From: Plectosphaerella cucumerina
Taxonomy: Eukaryota; Ascomycota; Sordariomycetes; Glomerellales; Plectosphaerellaceae
Length of the DNA: 64,000 nt
Direction: 5' to 3'
NCBI GenBank assembly: GCA_020746995.1
Contig: JAGPXD010000002.1
Span: 6,324,001-6,388,000 of the forward strand
Part shown: positions 20,489 to 32,602 of the stretch, one piece after another
Layout of the letters: each line of letters opens with the position of its first letter
Position numbering within the stretch: the stretch's first letter is position 1
Notes under the pieces: generated by a model
What the model was told of the DNA's origin: nothing
What the model saw: only the letters and a program-made list of their open reading frames with translations
Database searches by the model: none
Made by a program: the position numbers and the translations under genes

Positions 20489-20815
20489 CTGATTGGCTGC
20501 AGTCAAATGTGTCGCTAGCACGGCCCGCGCATTCTCGACCCGCACCCGTCGAGCTTGTGTGCCTCGAGGACAACCCGGGTGCTGATTGGCCTAAAATGAC
20601 GGCCTCGTGCAACGTTATTTTAGGGAACACTAACACGCCATTGGCCCGAAATCAGAGACACCCCTTCTGTCCTGTCCCTAAGCGCCCTCGTGCACCCCCC
20701 TGGGCGCTTTAGCCCGGGGGTGCGCCCGTTCGGCCCCCCCTCTTTCCCTTCCGAGTCCACCACCTGTTTCCTCCGTCCTCCTCACTTCTCCTCACTCACC
20801 ACACTTCAGCCTGTC
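20489..20815. promoter_or_regulatory. CCAAT-box cluster followed by pyrimidine tract (probable bidirectional promoter)
   Basis: CTGATTGG at 20489-20496 and 20582-20589, and ATTGG at 20640-20644, are CCAAT boxes read from the other strand, within 160 bp. Plus-strand pyrimidine-rich sequence follows at 20740-20815, while 19.3-20.4 kb is purine-rich on the plus strand. This composition switch fits transcripts leaving in both directions: the SAM/PH gene to the left and an unknown, possibly non-coding, transcript to the right. Confidence 0.45.
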
Positions 20816-23800
20816 ACTCGCCTGCCCGCCCGCGATGCCAAAACGGGAATCACATCGCAGCACGCACGCTGCACCGAGAAACATGGGGTCGCCCACCCTC
20901 CATCACACAACCCTGTCCGCCCATCGCCCATCAATTGCAGGGACCGGGGCATAGCGGAAAGGTCCATCGTTCAGTTCGGCAGACCCCGCCCGCCGACGCC
21001 GCCGCCGCCGCTGCTGCTGCTAATGTACTACAGTCAAGCACGCAACGCCCACATGCCGCTTCGTTGCTTCTTCTTCACTGGCAGCTCGGGTCTTCCTCTC
21101 CAAGGGTCCCCTGGCAGCCATTGTTCAGTTCCCTTCTTCCCCGCCCGCCCGTCCGTCCGTCCACCCGCCCACACCGGACTCGCTCATGCCCAGGCCAGGC
21201 CCATGCCAGGCCCACCACCCCCAACAGCATCCTTTTCTGCCCCCATCTGGGTCTGCCAGCTGCTGCAAGGCAAGAAAGAGACAGAGAGAGGAAAGGAGAG
21301 CGTGGGATATGCAGTCGAGCATGCGTGGGGTCGGATGGCTTCCTTCCCGGCAAACGTCAGTGGATCATAATGCGCACCCGGCGCGACAGACGCAAGAAAT
21401 CCCGCCCGCTGCTTGCTGCGTCTTCTGCTGCCGCTGCTGCCCATGACAACCGGCACCTCATGCTGGTGGTGGCCCGCGCAAGATGGCCGCCTGGACGATG
21501 CCCTCTTCCACCACCACCACCACTACCACCACCACCCCTTCACCTCGGAGCCCAGGCCGCTCGAGAACAAAAGCCCGGCCTCCCGGAGTGTCGTTGACTG
21601 ACTCGTCATCTCTACCACGGGCTCAACCTCCCATTGAGGTACCATCTTTCGAGAGGCCCAGGCCTGGCCGCCGCTTCGGCCTCGCCTCTGGTGCCGGCCG
21701 GGGGTGGCTCACTCGCATGTCTCTCGCTTCGACACCAGCCACACGCCGCCCTGTCCAACCTCCATCGGAACGGCGGGAAGAAATCGGGCATCTGCATCCG
21801 CGAAATCCCTCGCTCAAGGTCATCAGGGTCGCTTTTCAGCTCTCTAGGTCCTCAGCCCGCCTACCTTTGCTTGCCCAACTCATCAACAGGACCACTGGTC
21901 ATGATCCCTGGACTCGGATGCCATTCTTCCATCTCGGCTTCCCGCAGGCGGCCGAAAGAGGGACCACCCCCCTCCCCCCCTGCCACGCTACCACCCTTCC
22001 TGCTTCTCCTCCCGAGCTCCCCATCTTGGACAGCTCTGTTCTGGAGCAAGATCAGCGTGCCCCACCCTCCATTGTCAACTGACCACCACCCCTCCTCCCG
22101 TCCTCACCTTGCGCCAGCCACTCGTCTTGTCGCCCTACCCTCACTCATCTGTTCGGAGAAAAAAAAGCCCTCGCTCGCTAGACATCACGGATTAAGACGA
22201 GATCAGTAGGCGATGCCACCTCGTTCCTGGCCTGGTCCACAGGCGAATTAAACGGCCAAAGCCAATGGCATTTCGATACCGCCTCCTCAACAATCCTCAC
22301 GTGCTCGACTTTCAGGGTCTCTTGGTCCCGTACTCGGTCACCGCTAGTCTCCCTGGGAGGGACGGTCCGAATCACCACGGGAATTCCCTTGCAAGAACCC
22401 CTCTAACCCGGTCATGTGCCCTTCTCCGAGGGAGCGGTCTGTCGGGCACTACTCGATGTCTGGATGTCTGGCTACTATGAGTCTACATCGGAACGGATAT
22501 CTGCGCGCCTGACCGACTGGCCGCGGGATTCCCCGCTCAAGACGTCCCGCTCCCGCAGATGCCCGCATGTCTCGCCCTGTCTTTCAGCTGCTGCGAATCA
22601 CGCCCTCGCAGGCGGGAAAACGTCACTCTGCGTGAAACGCTACAGATGCCGTCTTCCCGTGTCCAGCGCACATGACACGGAATGGTAGGAGCTGCTGTGT
22701 AGCCCATCATTGCCCTCCTCTTGCGGCTATCCGTTGAAGGATCGCCAGTCACATTACACCCCGCCTTCTAGTTATTCGACTACCGATACGCAGGAGGAAC
22801 GCCGTGGCATCTGACTTCAAGCCGTGGCTTGGATGACAAGCGTCCGCCTCGGCCACTTAACGGTTCCTCCGGAGAGGGGCCTTGAGACACGGCCAGCCAC
22901 GCCCGTGGCTACCACGACTCGGATGCCGTGCGACCAGACGCCGCTCCTCGGCTCCCTACACGGCTTTCGAGATCCAGCCCGCCGCATTGGAGGAGAAGGA
23001 GGGGGGAAGGGAATCGGAGACGGTCCTGATAGGCACCGTGGGTCGTCGCGCAGCGGCCGACGGAGCACGACAACCTGCACCATGGCAGACGCACACCGTA
23101 CTTTATCTGAGATGGGGCCTGCGTCTGCGGTGCTCTCTCCCTCTCGTGGTGGGAGGAAACCACGGCCGTGGGCGGTGTGCATCAGCCCATGATTCGACGA
23201 GAGGAGACTTCAACTTTGAGAGGCACTGGCAGAGGGGAATCAATGTGGAGAAGGGTGTGGCCCCCGGATCTGACCTCCTTGGCCCCCCTTCCAGCGCCCC
23301 CCACGGCGGAGCATTCGATCTGATATGGGTGTGCGCCGCCGACTCCTCCTCGACGACGACTACCATCAGCATCAGCCCAGAAGAGGGGTAAGAGCAGTTG
23401 CCCGCAATTCCAGTCTTCCCTGCCTTCTTCACCCCGGTCAATGAGCTCGGGACCGAGCCATCACGACAGACAAGCGCGAGTGCGTGACTAACATCCCCTG
23501 CTTCCTCCTCGGTGAGTACGCTGCAGTCCCGCCGGTCCATAGCAATAGGACCTGCCTCGCAGTGGGCCGTCAGAGACGTTGAATCAAGGCACCGGCTCAT
23601 GCGTGCATGTCTTGGAAAGAGAGGAGTCGCCAGAGAGAGAAGCATCCTGTGCAGGAGAGGAGCACGTCTCTCGCTAATGCGTGTTCCACATATCGGAACA
23701 CCGTTTTCCATGTGTTCTTCCTGTGCTTCGAGATGGGCGCCGAGTGGCCGCCCCTCTCTTGAAATCCGGGTGGCTAGGTATGTCCACCCGGAGGCGAGGC

Positions 23801-26800
23801 CGGCCGCCGATGCCAGTGCCCGTACCCGGGACACAGAAGAATGGACGTGACGACGCCGTGTCCCCACCTGCTGCTACCCGGCTGGGAGACATGCACATGC
23901 CCGCTGGCTGGAAAAGCCTCCATGGAACTTACCATGTCAAGTGCCATTGTCTCAGACAGCTCAACGGTGTGGGACGGGGGCGAGCAGCCACAGCTCGCTG
24001 GCTGGCCGGCCGATGAACCCCGCAGTGGACTGACCGCGCACTGCACATCTCCCGTGGCAGGAGCTTGACTCCAGAGGAAGGTGCATGCGGTGGTGGAGTC
24101 GGACATGGAGCATCAGTCTTCCCATCTCCAGTCTGAGCGTCGGCTAGGTGACAGCTCCGAAGCGTGGTGGTGGGCAGGGCTGGGAGGTCTGAGCGGCCAT
24201 GCCGGAGTAAGGATGTTCGTCTTCTTTTTCTTTTTCTCTCTCTTCCTGTCTTCAGACTTGGCGGGAATCGCCTGTTCAGATGGCGGGAGATGAACGTGGC
24301 CGGGAGTCTGTGTGGCACAAGCACAGTCCCTGAAGCACGGTGGCCAATCCACCCCCCCTCCGCATGTCCTGATCCGGTCTCCTACAGTGGCAGGGGGTAC
24401 GGCTAGCAGGGACCGACAGGGAAGCCGTTCAATATCACATCTCGACAAGGCCGAGGCGACCTCGCCTTCCCTGTCTGCAACCCTCACGACTCGAGAATGT
24501 GAGAATGCCTCGAAAAAGGCCGCTTCTTCTGAACGGATTGGAGACGAGACAGCGCGCCGCCACCATGGCCTCGTCTCCTACATGAAGATGCACTGTTGTG
24601 TGGGCATTGGCCGCGTGGGATGCACACTCGACGACTCGGGAGAGGACTTGATTCGGAGGCATTGGGGCTCTTCTCATGCGACCGCCTTTGGCGGCCTAGC
24701 CCTCTAGGCTTCGCTGAAGGTCCTTCCTTTGTCCGAGGCGGCAAAAGGTGTGCGGGGGAGGGGGCAACGGTTCTGTGCGACTGCAGGGCAAGGGCACAGG
24801 CAGACCACGGGACAGATTGCCTGGCTGCTTATCGGGGCCGAGTCGGCAAATCTGGATCTGTAAGCAGCATGCGTCGACGGGGGGTCGGCCAAGGTTCAGC
24901 TCGGGGGGGCAGAGGGTGTGATGGGCAAATTGCCCTCGCCATTCTGCATTCTGCCGTGGTTCGAGCCCTTGAAGCCCAAAGCCCAAAGTCGCGCACGGTC
25001 GTGGGCAAAGCCGTCGATCCCGTCGTGGCTGAGGTCTTTCTCCGGCGAAGTCTTGGCCATCCGTGGAGGTTCATGCGCGCCGCAGACCTTCCGCGGTCGC
25101 ATTTGATCGCGAGAGCGACGAGCACGGCCGCCATCTCATCTGGAAAAGAGGGGATGGAGATGAACCCCCCCGACCCCCGCTGCACAATCAACCATATCGT
25201 ATGCAGAGCCGAGCAGGCCAAGGGACGGGGCGGGGCCGTTGCCGGACCACGAGGAAGCTCGAGATGGAGCAAGCACGGTGGCTTCGGCGGACGGACAGAA
25301 CGGACGAGCGCCATGCATGGCTCCGGCCCGTCAGGAGGCGGCGGAAGGGATTCCTAGAGCCTCCTTGGCGGTCTAGTGAGCGACCACGCTTTGCGACGCT
25401 ACTGAGAAAGTGTTCGCAACATTGATCGCCAGCAGACGTTGGTGGCTTCAAGGCTTGTGGAGCATTTCTGTCGACTGTCAAAAAGGTCCAGGGCAAGGGG
25501 GGGTGCGCCGGGATGAAGCGATGATGTGCCGTCGGAAGCCTGCGGGCGACTAGGGAGCTGTTCCTTCGGCCTGCTAGGGCGGACGGGGAAGGCCGGGATC
25601 ACCGTGGGCCGCCCGAGTTCCCGCTATCGATGCTGTTGTCCAGGGTTCAAGGGCACATCCTGGGGCCTTGGGGCCTTATCACGTCGCATCACACGATGGC
25701 GCTGCGCTCCGTCGCTCGCCTCTCTCTTGGGGGAAATTGCGCTGAGCGCAGGAAATGCCCATTTTGTGTGTCGATGATAATGGCTCGGATGCAAAAACAT
25801 ATGCCTGACTGCGGCCGAGCGTGCGGGTAGCGGGCGGGCCGATCGCGATCGAGGGCACGGGAGCGGGAGCGGTTTACCCCTGTTCTTCCTACAAGTGCAT
25901 CATTGGTATTGTCGCGACGGGTGGCCGAGCGGGGGATTCTGCGCATAGTCCGAGGGTTGAACGCATTGTGCTGAGGGAAAGCAGCGCATTTCATCCGAGC
26001 AAAGGGTAAGATTCGATCGTTTGGCTGTTGATACGGATACAACCAGGCCATGGCGGTTCATATCGGGAGGCACCGGAGAAGGAGGTTGCTGGCGATCTGA
26101 GTGGTGTTGGTTTCTGCAAGAGGTCCGTAATGTGTTGTCTGGCAGCCGAGTATAGATGAAGTCGGAAGAGCACCGTGGAGGGAATCCTTTGAAATGAGAA
26201 CACCCTGCGGCATTGCCCAATGAGCTGTAGTATACGTGGCCGAGTCCAGTGCCAGCAGCTCCCATGAGGCGGACGGGAAGGGAAAAAGAAACCTGCGGGC
26301 GTCTTGGACGCATGCGAGGAGGAAACAACGCAGGACTCTCTGGGCGCGGGCGTGAGCGTGGGCCATGCGTGGAGGCTGGTCAGGATGGGCATCGCCGGGT
26401 GACTTGGTCCGCCCACGAGTATACTCGCAGCCAGCGGTGGCTGGAAAACGGGAAAAGGGCCTGACAAACTGAACAAGGTGTGGCGTGGGGGGGCCGGTGA
26501 AGCCCTGGCTCACCGCTTCGTCCCTCAACTCCCGTGCTCCAGTTCTGTCGTACGAGTATTCGGAGAAACGGTCATTAGCATATTCGTAGTGGGCATGAGC
26601 TTGACATGCGGCCCACCGCAAACAGAACCTCTTAGGCGCCGAGCCGAACATCTGTGGAAGAGAATGACGATGAGAAGGCAAGAAAAAAAGAGAGGCATTT
26701 ACATGTCCAAAATTAGCCCAAGGCTCGACTGAAAAGGGCAAATGTCGATTCTGGCCTGATGGCGATCGTCAGCCGGCTTCGGTTCACTTGGGTTGCAGGT

Positions 26801-26986
26801 GAGAGAGCCCATGGAAGTCGGCTGAGAGTGAAAGGTGACGACTGACAGAAGACAACATTGAAGCAGACAAGCAGACAAGGTAGGAGCAACGAGGTGGGTC
26901 ACCCGGCGGGTGCAGTGGACCTGCGGTTGGCAGGCAGGGGTGATCCTGGGGAAGACGCGCTGCAAGAAATGCCTTCTTCACAGCGG

Positions 26987-27064
26987 GATTGGCCAAAGCT
27001 CTCCCTTGCTAGCGCCGCGGGCCAGTCAATAATCATGCACGATCTCTCGGGCTTTAGCCAATCA
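26987..27064. promoter_or_regulatory. Pair of oppositely oriented CCAAT boxes
   Basis: GATTGG at 26987-26992 and CCAATCA at 27058-27064, with another CCAATCA at 27556-27562. A T/C-rich tract at 27285-27330 follows. This arrangement resembles 20.5-20.8 kb and may be an alternative upstream promoter of pro1. Confidence 0.35.
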
Positions 27065-28983
27065 CCGCCCGTAGCAGGGCCAGAACCAGATGTGCTCTTC
27101 CCTGCTCAGTCACACGCGCTAGAATCGGTTGGTCCCGCGCCCCCGACCGCTCATGCACGCGCCCAGGACTGATCACATCGCCCCGTCGAATCAGACGAAC
27201 GGAAGTGATGCTCTTGCCCTTTTCCGCCTGGGGCCACGATCCCTGCCCGCCCCCGCTTGCCGAACAAACAGCTTGTTCGCCTGGCCTCACCTCTTTTTTC
27301 CTTTCGTCTCACCTTACTCGTACGACATGTCGATTCCCACCGCCCATCGAGTATCACGCATCACGACCACAGCAAGTCGGTACTTGCAGAAACGCAAGCG
27401 CCCAAGCAGCCAGCCAAGTATCGTCTACCCCATAGATACTTCTGGCTTTCAGACCTCCCACAGCACTCCCGTCATGCTTCGACCCGTCTGCACCCGCCGG
27501 TTGACCACAACCCGACCCCGCGCAACTGATTCGAGCACTCTGAGATGAATAATGGCCAATCACATTACACCATGCTCTTTGAATCCTGCTCGACTCGGAC
27601 ATCCGAGCAGGCCGGGGAGGTTGGGAAAGAGGATCTTCCAGAGGCCAGCCATGACCTCGAAGAGCACTCACGAGGCTCGAAAGTTCGATATCTACGCCTG
27701 GGACACAAGAGCATGCCTATGAACCGTCAACTCGTCGGAGACTGGCGCACTCGCACCACGTCCGGCCCAGCGCTTCCATTGTCGTGCGACTCGACACCGA
27801 CGTCGACCGGGTATCGGAGTCGGCTCCTCACCGGGCACGAGCGCCCAAGTTGCGGGGTAGCACAGCGGCGAGAAAGCACCTACTCCCGTCTGGGCACCGG
27901 CTCGTGCGTCTTTTTCAGCAACCCGGTGTTATTGATAGAGCTCCAACCCGATGCAACGCTGCCGGGACTGTCGAGTCGAGGGGACCACACACACCGAGAG
28001 CCTTGAGGGCAGCTGCCCCCGCCGCCGTTCGAGTCAGTGCCTGAGAGCGGATCGCGGGCGAGCTGCCCCAAGAGCCTCCTTCCCTCAGGCTAGGGGCGCT
28101 TGCGACATGGCACCGGCCGCGGGCTAGGAGTGTTAGCCATCAGGCGGATCGCATGCTAGAACACGTTTCTCAACGGGAACCTTGTGCGGAGACTGGGTCC
28201 ATCCGTCCCAACATGTTCACGACGGACAAGCCTGGATGCTCGCCAAACGAACACCTCTGCACTGCACGCAACGCACCAACCCAGCCGAGCGTGGGGATGC
28301 ACACCCACTCCCGCGGCGTAACTTTGACCGGATGCTGCTTGGACTTGACTTGAACGTGGTGGCTCTGAAAAAGAATCCCAATTTCCACTCGTGGCCATCA
28401 TCACACGCGTACCGGAGTCTGGCTGGCTGGCTGGCCGGGCGAGTGGGTGTATGGCTGACATGACCACGCTGGTCTACGACCGCCTCGCCGGCCGCCCATG
28501 TGTCGAGGCGCATACACCACCCAAAGAGCCTGCTCGGCCTGGCTACCGGCTGGTCAGACCACAGTTCGTGCCAGACCAGTCCAGGCAGGCCAGGCAAGAG
28601 GAGGATGGAGCTCAACTGCAGTTCGCGGTGCACTGCGGGCCGCCCTGATGAACCATCCCCGCGCCATACTTTCTCCCCCTTCCAAAGGGAGACATCAGCA
28701 GACAGACACCAAGAACGGACATGCATGATGGTATTCTGGTATGCATCATGGAGGGTACGTGCTTGCTGTGCGGACGAGGGTCCCGGGTGTACGTGTGCCT
28801 CGAAAGCGGCATAGCTCGGACGCATCACCGTGCAACCATCTCACGCGGCCCTCGCTCATTGGCGAACCTAAGCGCAGGTCGACTTCTCGCGCAGGCAAAA
28901 TGGCAGATCCTGATCTGGCCTGCTGCCGTGGCCGGCCGCCTCGTCCCCTCCCCCCCTCTTTCTTCTCCCGGCCTGCCTCGATG

Positions 28984-29974
28984 AGGGGGGCCAAGGGGCC
29001 CGTCAACCATCCCGTGTACCCAAATTTAGCAACATCTCTGCACACTTCCGCGTCGTTCAACTTGCCGCTGGCGACTAAGAAAAGACCTGGTCGTCAAGAG
29101 AGCGGCCACCTTATAAGGCTGTCCCTCTCCGGCACGTCGGTTGTCCTGTCCCTCCCGTCAGTCCTTTCGAAGTTCAGGAAGAAGAAGGGGCCAGTGATCC
29201 AAGTGTTGTCTTTTGTTCGGTTTTCGTTCCTTTCCAGGTTTATCCATCCTCTAATACTCGACTCTCCGTCAAACACCCCTCGCCAACCAAAACACCAAAA
29301 ACCCAGCAAGCCGGTCTTGCTCACGCCAGTCATTCTTCAAGTTTATTGCAGCTCCTGTTACGACAGACGATTCGCCGGACGAACCCTCACCATCGAACCA
29401 CCCGCGACAATTTTCTCGACTTGTCGCAGATCATCTAATATCCCACCGACAGCACCTTTCAGCGACTCTCGACGAGTCCAGCGACACTAGAGAAGAGATA
29501 CCAAGACACCAAGGCCCGCCCTCGTGATCTCGACAAGCGGACGACTGGTCGACTCGAAGCCAGACCCTGGACCTTGGCCAGATTTGCTCTCAGAGTCACC
29601 CACGCAACAACCCCTGCCGACTCGGACAACGTCGGCTCGTCCTCCGCCTCTCCCATTTCTCTCCTCAACCCCCCTCCCGCCTTCTCACGCCTCACAAGTT
29701 GGGAGAAAGCAGCAGTGCCATTCCACCCCGGTCACGCACTGTACGAGCGAGTTGCTCTGCACGCCCCCCACACCCCTCGAACCCCTGGTCGACATCCCTC
29801 GTTCGGCCTCCACACACACCACCACCACCACCAACCACACCACCACGACGCCTACGCCCACCCACACCCCCCTCCTTCTCCTCCAGGAACCAGACCCCGA
29901 GCTTGTCTGCGCGCGCAGGTACTGTACTGGACCTGTCCATCGTGAGCGATCTTCACGGCCACAAGAGGGTACAA
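28984..29974 (+). promoter_or_regulatory. Proximal promoter and ATG-free 5' leader of pro1
   Basis: No ATG occurs on the plus strand for 991 nt before position 29975, although the complementary triplet CAT is present ten times. A TATA-like TTATAAGG lies at 29111-29118, followed by pyrimidine-rich sequence, so transcription probably starts near 29.13-29.2 kb and the leader is about 0.8 kb. The 3' half is rich in CA/CC repeats. Confidence 0.6.
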
Positions 29975-32230
29975 ATGTCAACACTACCCCCCAACCACCA
30001 CCACCTCCACCACCAGCACCGTGACGAGTTTGTCAGACCAGCTCCTCCCGTCAAGATGGCCATGACACAGACCGTTAAGACGGCCAAGCCGGCCTCAAAA
30101 TCCAACAATGCCAGCGCCAAAGCAAAGACACAGATGCACCGCCGCTCAAGAACAGGTAAGCAAGCGCACGCTCCTTCTCCCGTGTCAGTCCAGTCCGTCT
30201 CCACCGGTTGGCGCATGCACTTTCACGGGGACCTTCTGAGCACTTACACCGGCGCCGGAGCTTCGTAAAACGCGATCTGAGCTGACAATTTCCGTCTAGG
30301 ATGTTACACCTGCCGGCTACGCAGGAAGAAGTGCGACGAGGGCAACCCGTCTTGCACCGCCTGCAAGCACCTCGGCCTCTCGTGCGAGTACAAGCGGCCG
30401 ATGTGGTGGAGCAACAACGAAGCCCGCAAGAAGCACAAGGAGGACATCAAGACCATCATCAAGCGGAAGAAGCTCTCGGAGAAGACGTCGTCGCACAACA
30501 TCCAGACAAACGTCAGCTCGCCGCCCGGCCTGTCGCACTCGCTCCCGACCTCGGCTACCTTCTCGGACCCCCTCGACCGCACCCGCTCGGCGTCCATCGA
30601 TTCGCACTTCTCCACGGCCTTCAACTTCAACAGCCCGCCGACGCACGAGTTCGCCTTTGCCGGCCAGATGCACCCGGACTTCATGTTCGGCGGCTTCAAT
30701 GCCCCCTACGAGGTCGACGTGAAGACGGAGAGGCAGGTCTTCATGAACGATGTGCCGACGCTGCGTGAGTCGCACGTTTCCACCTTCAGCACCTTCCACA
30801 CGCCTCCTCCTCCCGGCACCATCCTGCAGTCGTCTCTGCCCTACGAGGGCGGCGAGTGGACCGAGCAGGTCTTCTCGGAGCGCAAGGAGTCGTTGAGCGA
30901 GGAGACGCTCAACGTCAACTTCTTCGACTTCTCCCATGGACCCTCGATGCCCAACCGGCAGGTGGCCATTGAGCTCGACGAGAACGACCAGCGCCTGCTG
31001 GACCACTTCATCCAGTTTGTGCTGCCCACCATCTTCCCCATCCTCGAGTCCAACCAGCACGGCTCCGTCGGCTCCGACCTCATCCTGCCGGCGCTGCAGA
31101 GCAACCAGGGGTACCTGCACTGCTGCCTCAGCATCGCCGCTCAGCACTACAAGGCCACGATGAACCTGGCCGGCGAGGAGATCGACCAGGACATCATGCG
31201 CCACCGCTACGCCACCATCTCGGCGCTGTGCGAGGCCCTCAACCGCGACGAGAACCACCAGGAGATCCTCGAGGCCGCCCTCGGCCTCATCTTCTTCCAG
31301 TGCGTCGTCGGGCGCTCCGACGACGCCCTGCCCGACATCCCCTGGCACCAGCACTTCCAGGCCGCCATCAGTCTCGTGCAGAAGCTCGACCTGCCCCGCC
31401 TCGTCTCGGACCCCAACAGCCCGCCCTCGCAGACGCCCTTCAACATGACGCTGACGGCCTGGATCGACATCCTCGGCGCCACCATGCAGGGCACCGCCCC
31501 GACCTTTGCCCACACCTACCGCGAGAAGCACCTGTCGCCCGTCAACCACAGCCTCGGCCTGCGCGAGCTCATGGGCTGCGACGACCGCGTCATGTACCTC
31601 ATCTCGGAGATTGCCTGCCTCGAGGCCCTCAAGCGCGAGGGCATGGATGACATCACTCTCTGCCACCACGTCCACGCCCTCGGCGAGCAAATCGGCCTCA
31701 CCGAGATGGCCGACGCCGAGCCAAAGATGCCCTTCAACACCACCGGCACCCTGTCCCCCAAGCAGCTGTCCAAGAACATGACTGCCGCCTTCCGCATCGC
31801 CGCCCGCATCTACCTCTGCAGCCTCGTGCCGGGCTTCAACCCCGCCCAGCCCTCGTGCGTCGGCCTCGTCGACAAGCTCGCCAACGTGCTGCAGCACATC
31901 CCCTCCGGCCCCGGCGGCTACGACCGCTCCCTCGTCTGGGTCTACCTCGTCGGCGGCGGCGTCAGCCTCCCCGGCAGCGCCTTCCGCTGCCATTTCGAAG
32001 ACCGCGCCGCCGAGCTCGGCGAGATCTCGACCATTGGCTCCTTCGGCCGCGTCGCCTCCCTCCTCCGCGAGGTCTGGCACCAGACCGCCAGCATCAAGCA
32101 GAGCCCGAGCCTCAGCGCCGTCGGCTCCTCCCCGGCCTCGCACCACTCGGACGTGGCCGCCGAGCCTGCCCAGTACATCCACTGGCGCACCGTCATGCAG
32201 GACAAGGGCTGGGACTTCCTCCTGATCTGA
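29975..32230 (+). CDS. pro1: Zn(II)2Cys6 transcription factor PRO1 (ADV-1 / NosA-RosA family)
   Basis: Exons 29975-30155 and 30300-32230 give 703 aa. The first ATG of the leader is 29975 (weak context); the second in-frame ATG at 30056 has a better context and would give 676 aa. The binuclear zinc cluster is at residues 62-89 with spacing CX2CX6CX6CX2CX6C (CYTCRLRRKKC...CTAC...C), split from its N-terminal basic arm (MHRRSRTG) by the 144-nt intron. It is followed by the family's YKRPMWWSNNEARKK and IIKRKKLSEK basic segment. Residues about 220-680 form a fungal-specific transcription factor domain 2 (VLPTIFPILESNQHG, LIFFQCVVGRSDDALPDIPW, IYLCSLVPGFNP). In Sordaria and Neurospora this regulator is needed for fruiting-body development and hyphal fusion. 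Its long upstream region and leader suggest complex regulation. Confidence 0.85.
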
Positions 32231-32560
32231 GCAGCAGGCGCCTGCGACATCAGGGGGGCATGTACCCGGCCTGCGTCCTCATGTCGACAATTGCATTTGT
32301 CACCATTTGCACTCATACGTTCCCATTCTTATTATATACCACGCCCAGTCCTGCCCCCCTCGATGGAGAGGTATGACCCGGCTTTTTTCATTTTATTTTC
32401 TTTACTCGTTGATCGGGGCAACACAACCACTAGAGGGTCTGCCGCAAGGCAACACGGAGAGAACGCAGGGGAAGCTTTTTTATCTTTCCTTGCGCACAAC
32501 ATCGAGAGACGATGGATTACCGGATCGGCACAACACTTGGACACTTGATTACACTGGAGA

Positions 32561-32602
32561 GGACGGAGGATGATGATGAAGGGACGGAGGATGATGATGA
32601 AG
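32561..32602 (+). repeat. Two perfect 21-bp tandem copies downstream of pro1
   Basis: The 21-bp unit beginning GGACGGAGGATGATGATG is present at 32561-32581 and 32582-32602, in or near the 3' untranslated region of pro1. Confidence 0.85.

Larger units (their letters stand above)
19475..28983. other. Gene-poor interval upstream of pro1
   Basis: About 9.5 kb in which I find no gene I can support. Open frames up to about 250 codons exist on both strands (23103-23867 minus, 24596-25357 plus, 20690-22209 plus), but they are rich in Arg, Pro and Ser, have no domain and overlap one another, as expected in GC-rich non-coding DNA. Pyrimidine-rich tracts on the plus strand at about 20740-20815, 21480-21545 and 27285-27330 could mark transcription starts. 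Several CCAAT-type boxes are listed separately. The likely roles are distal promoter of pro1 and/or a non-coding transcript. Confidence 0.5.

Noticed and set aside
20690..22209. Overlapping plus-strand frames of 190-226 codons
   Set aside because: Pro/Ser/His-rich translation of C/T-rich DNA in several frames at once, with no domain.
23103..23867. 254-codon minus-strand frame
   Set aside because: Arg/Ser-rich, no domain, and overlapped by equally long frames on the other strand.
24945..24975. TGGTTCGAGCCC, resembling a tRNA T-arm
   Set aside because: The flanking bases do not form the five-pair T stem, and no acceptor or anticodon arm is present at the right distance.
24596..25357. 253-codon plus-strand frame
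   Set aside because: Arg/Gly-rich with no recognisable motif; expected by chance in GC-rich non-coding DNA.
22750..27570. Shared 12-mer TCACATTACACC near 22750 and 27560
   Set aside because: A repeated 12-mer is expected by chance over several kilobases, and the flanks differ.
30317..32182. 621-codon minus-strand frame opposite pro1
   Set aside because: It is an antisense shadow of a GC-biased coding frame; the plus strand has the zinc cluster and conserved domain, and the antisense product is a Gly/Val/Glu/Asp-rich string without a fold.
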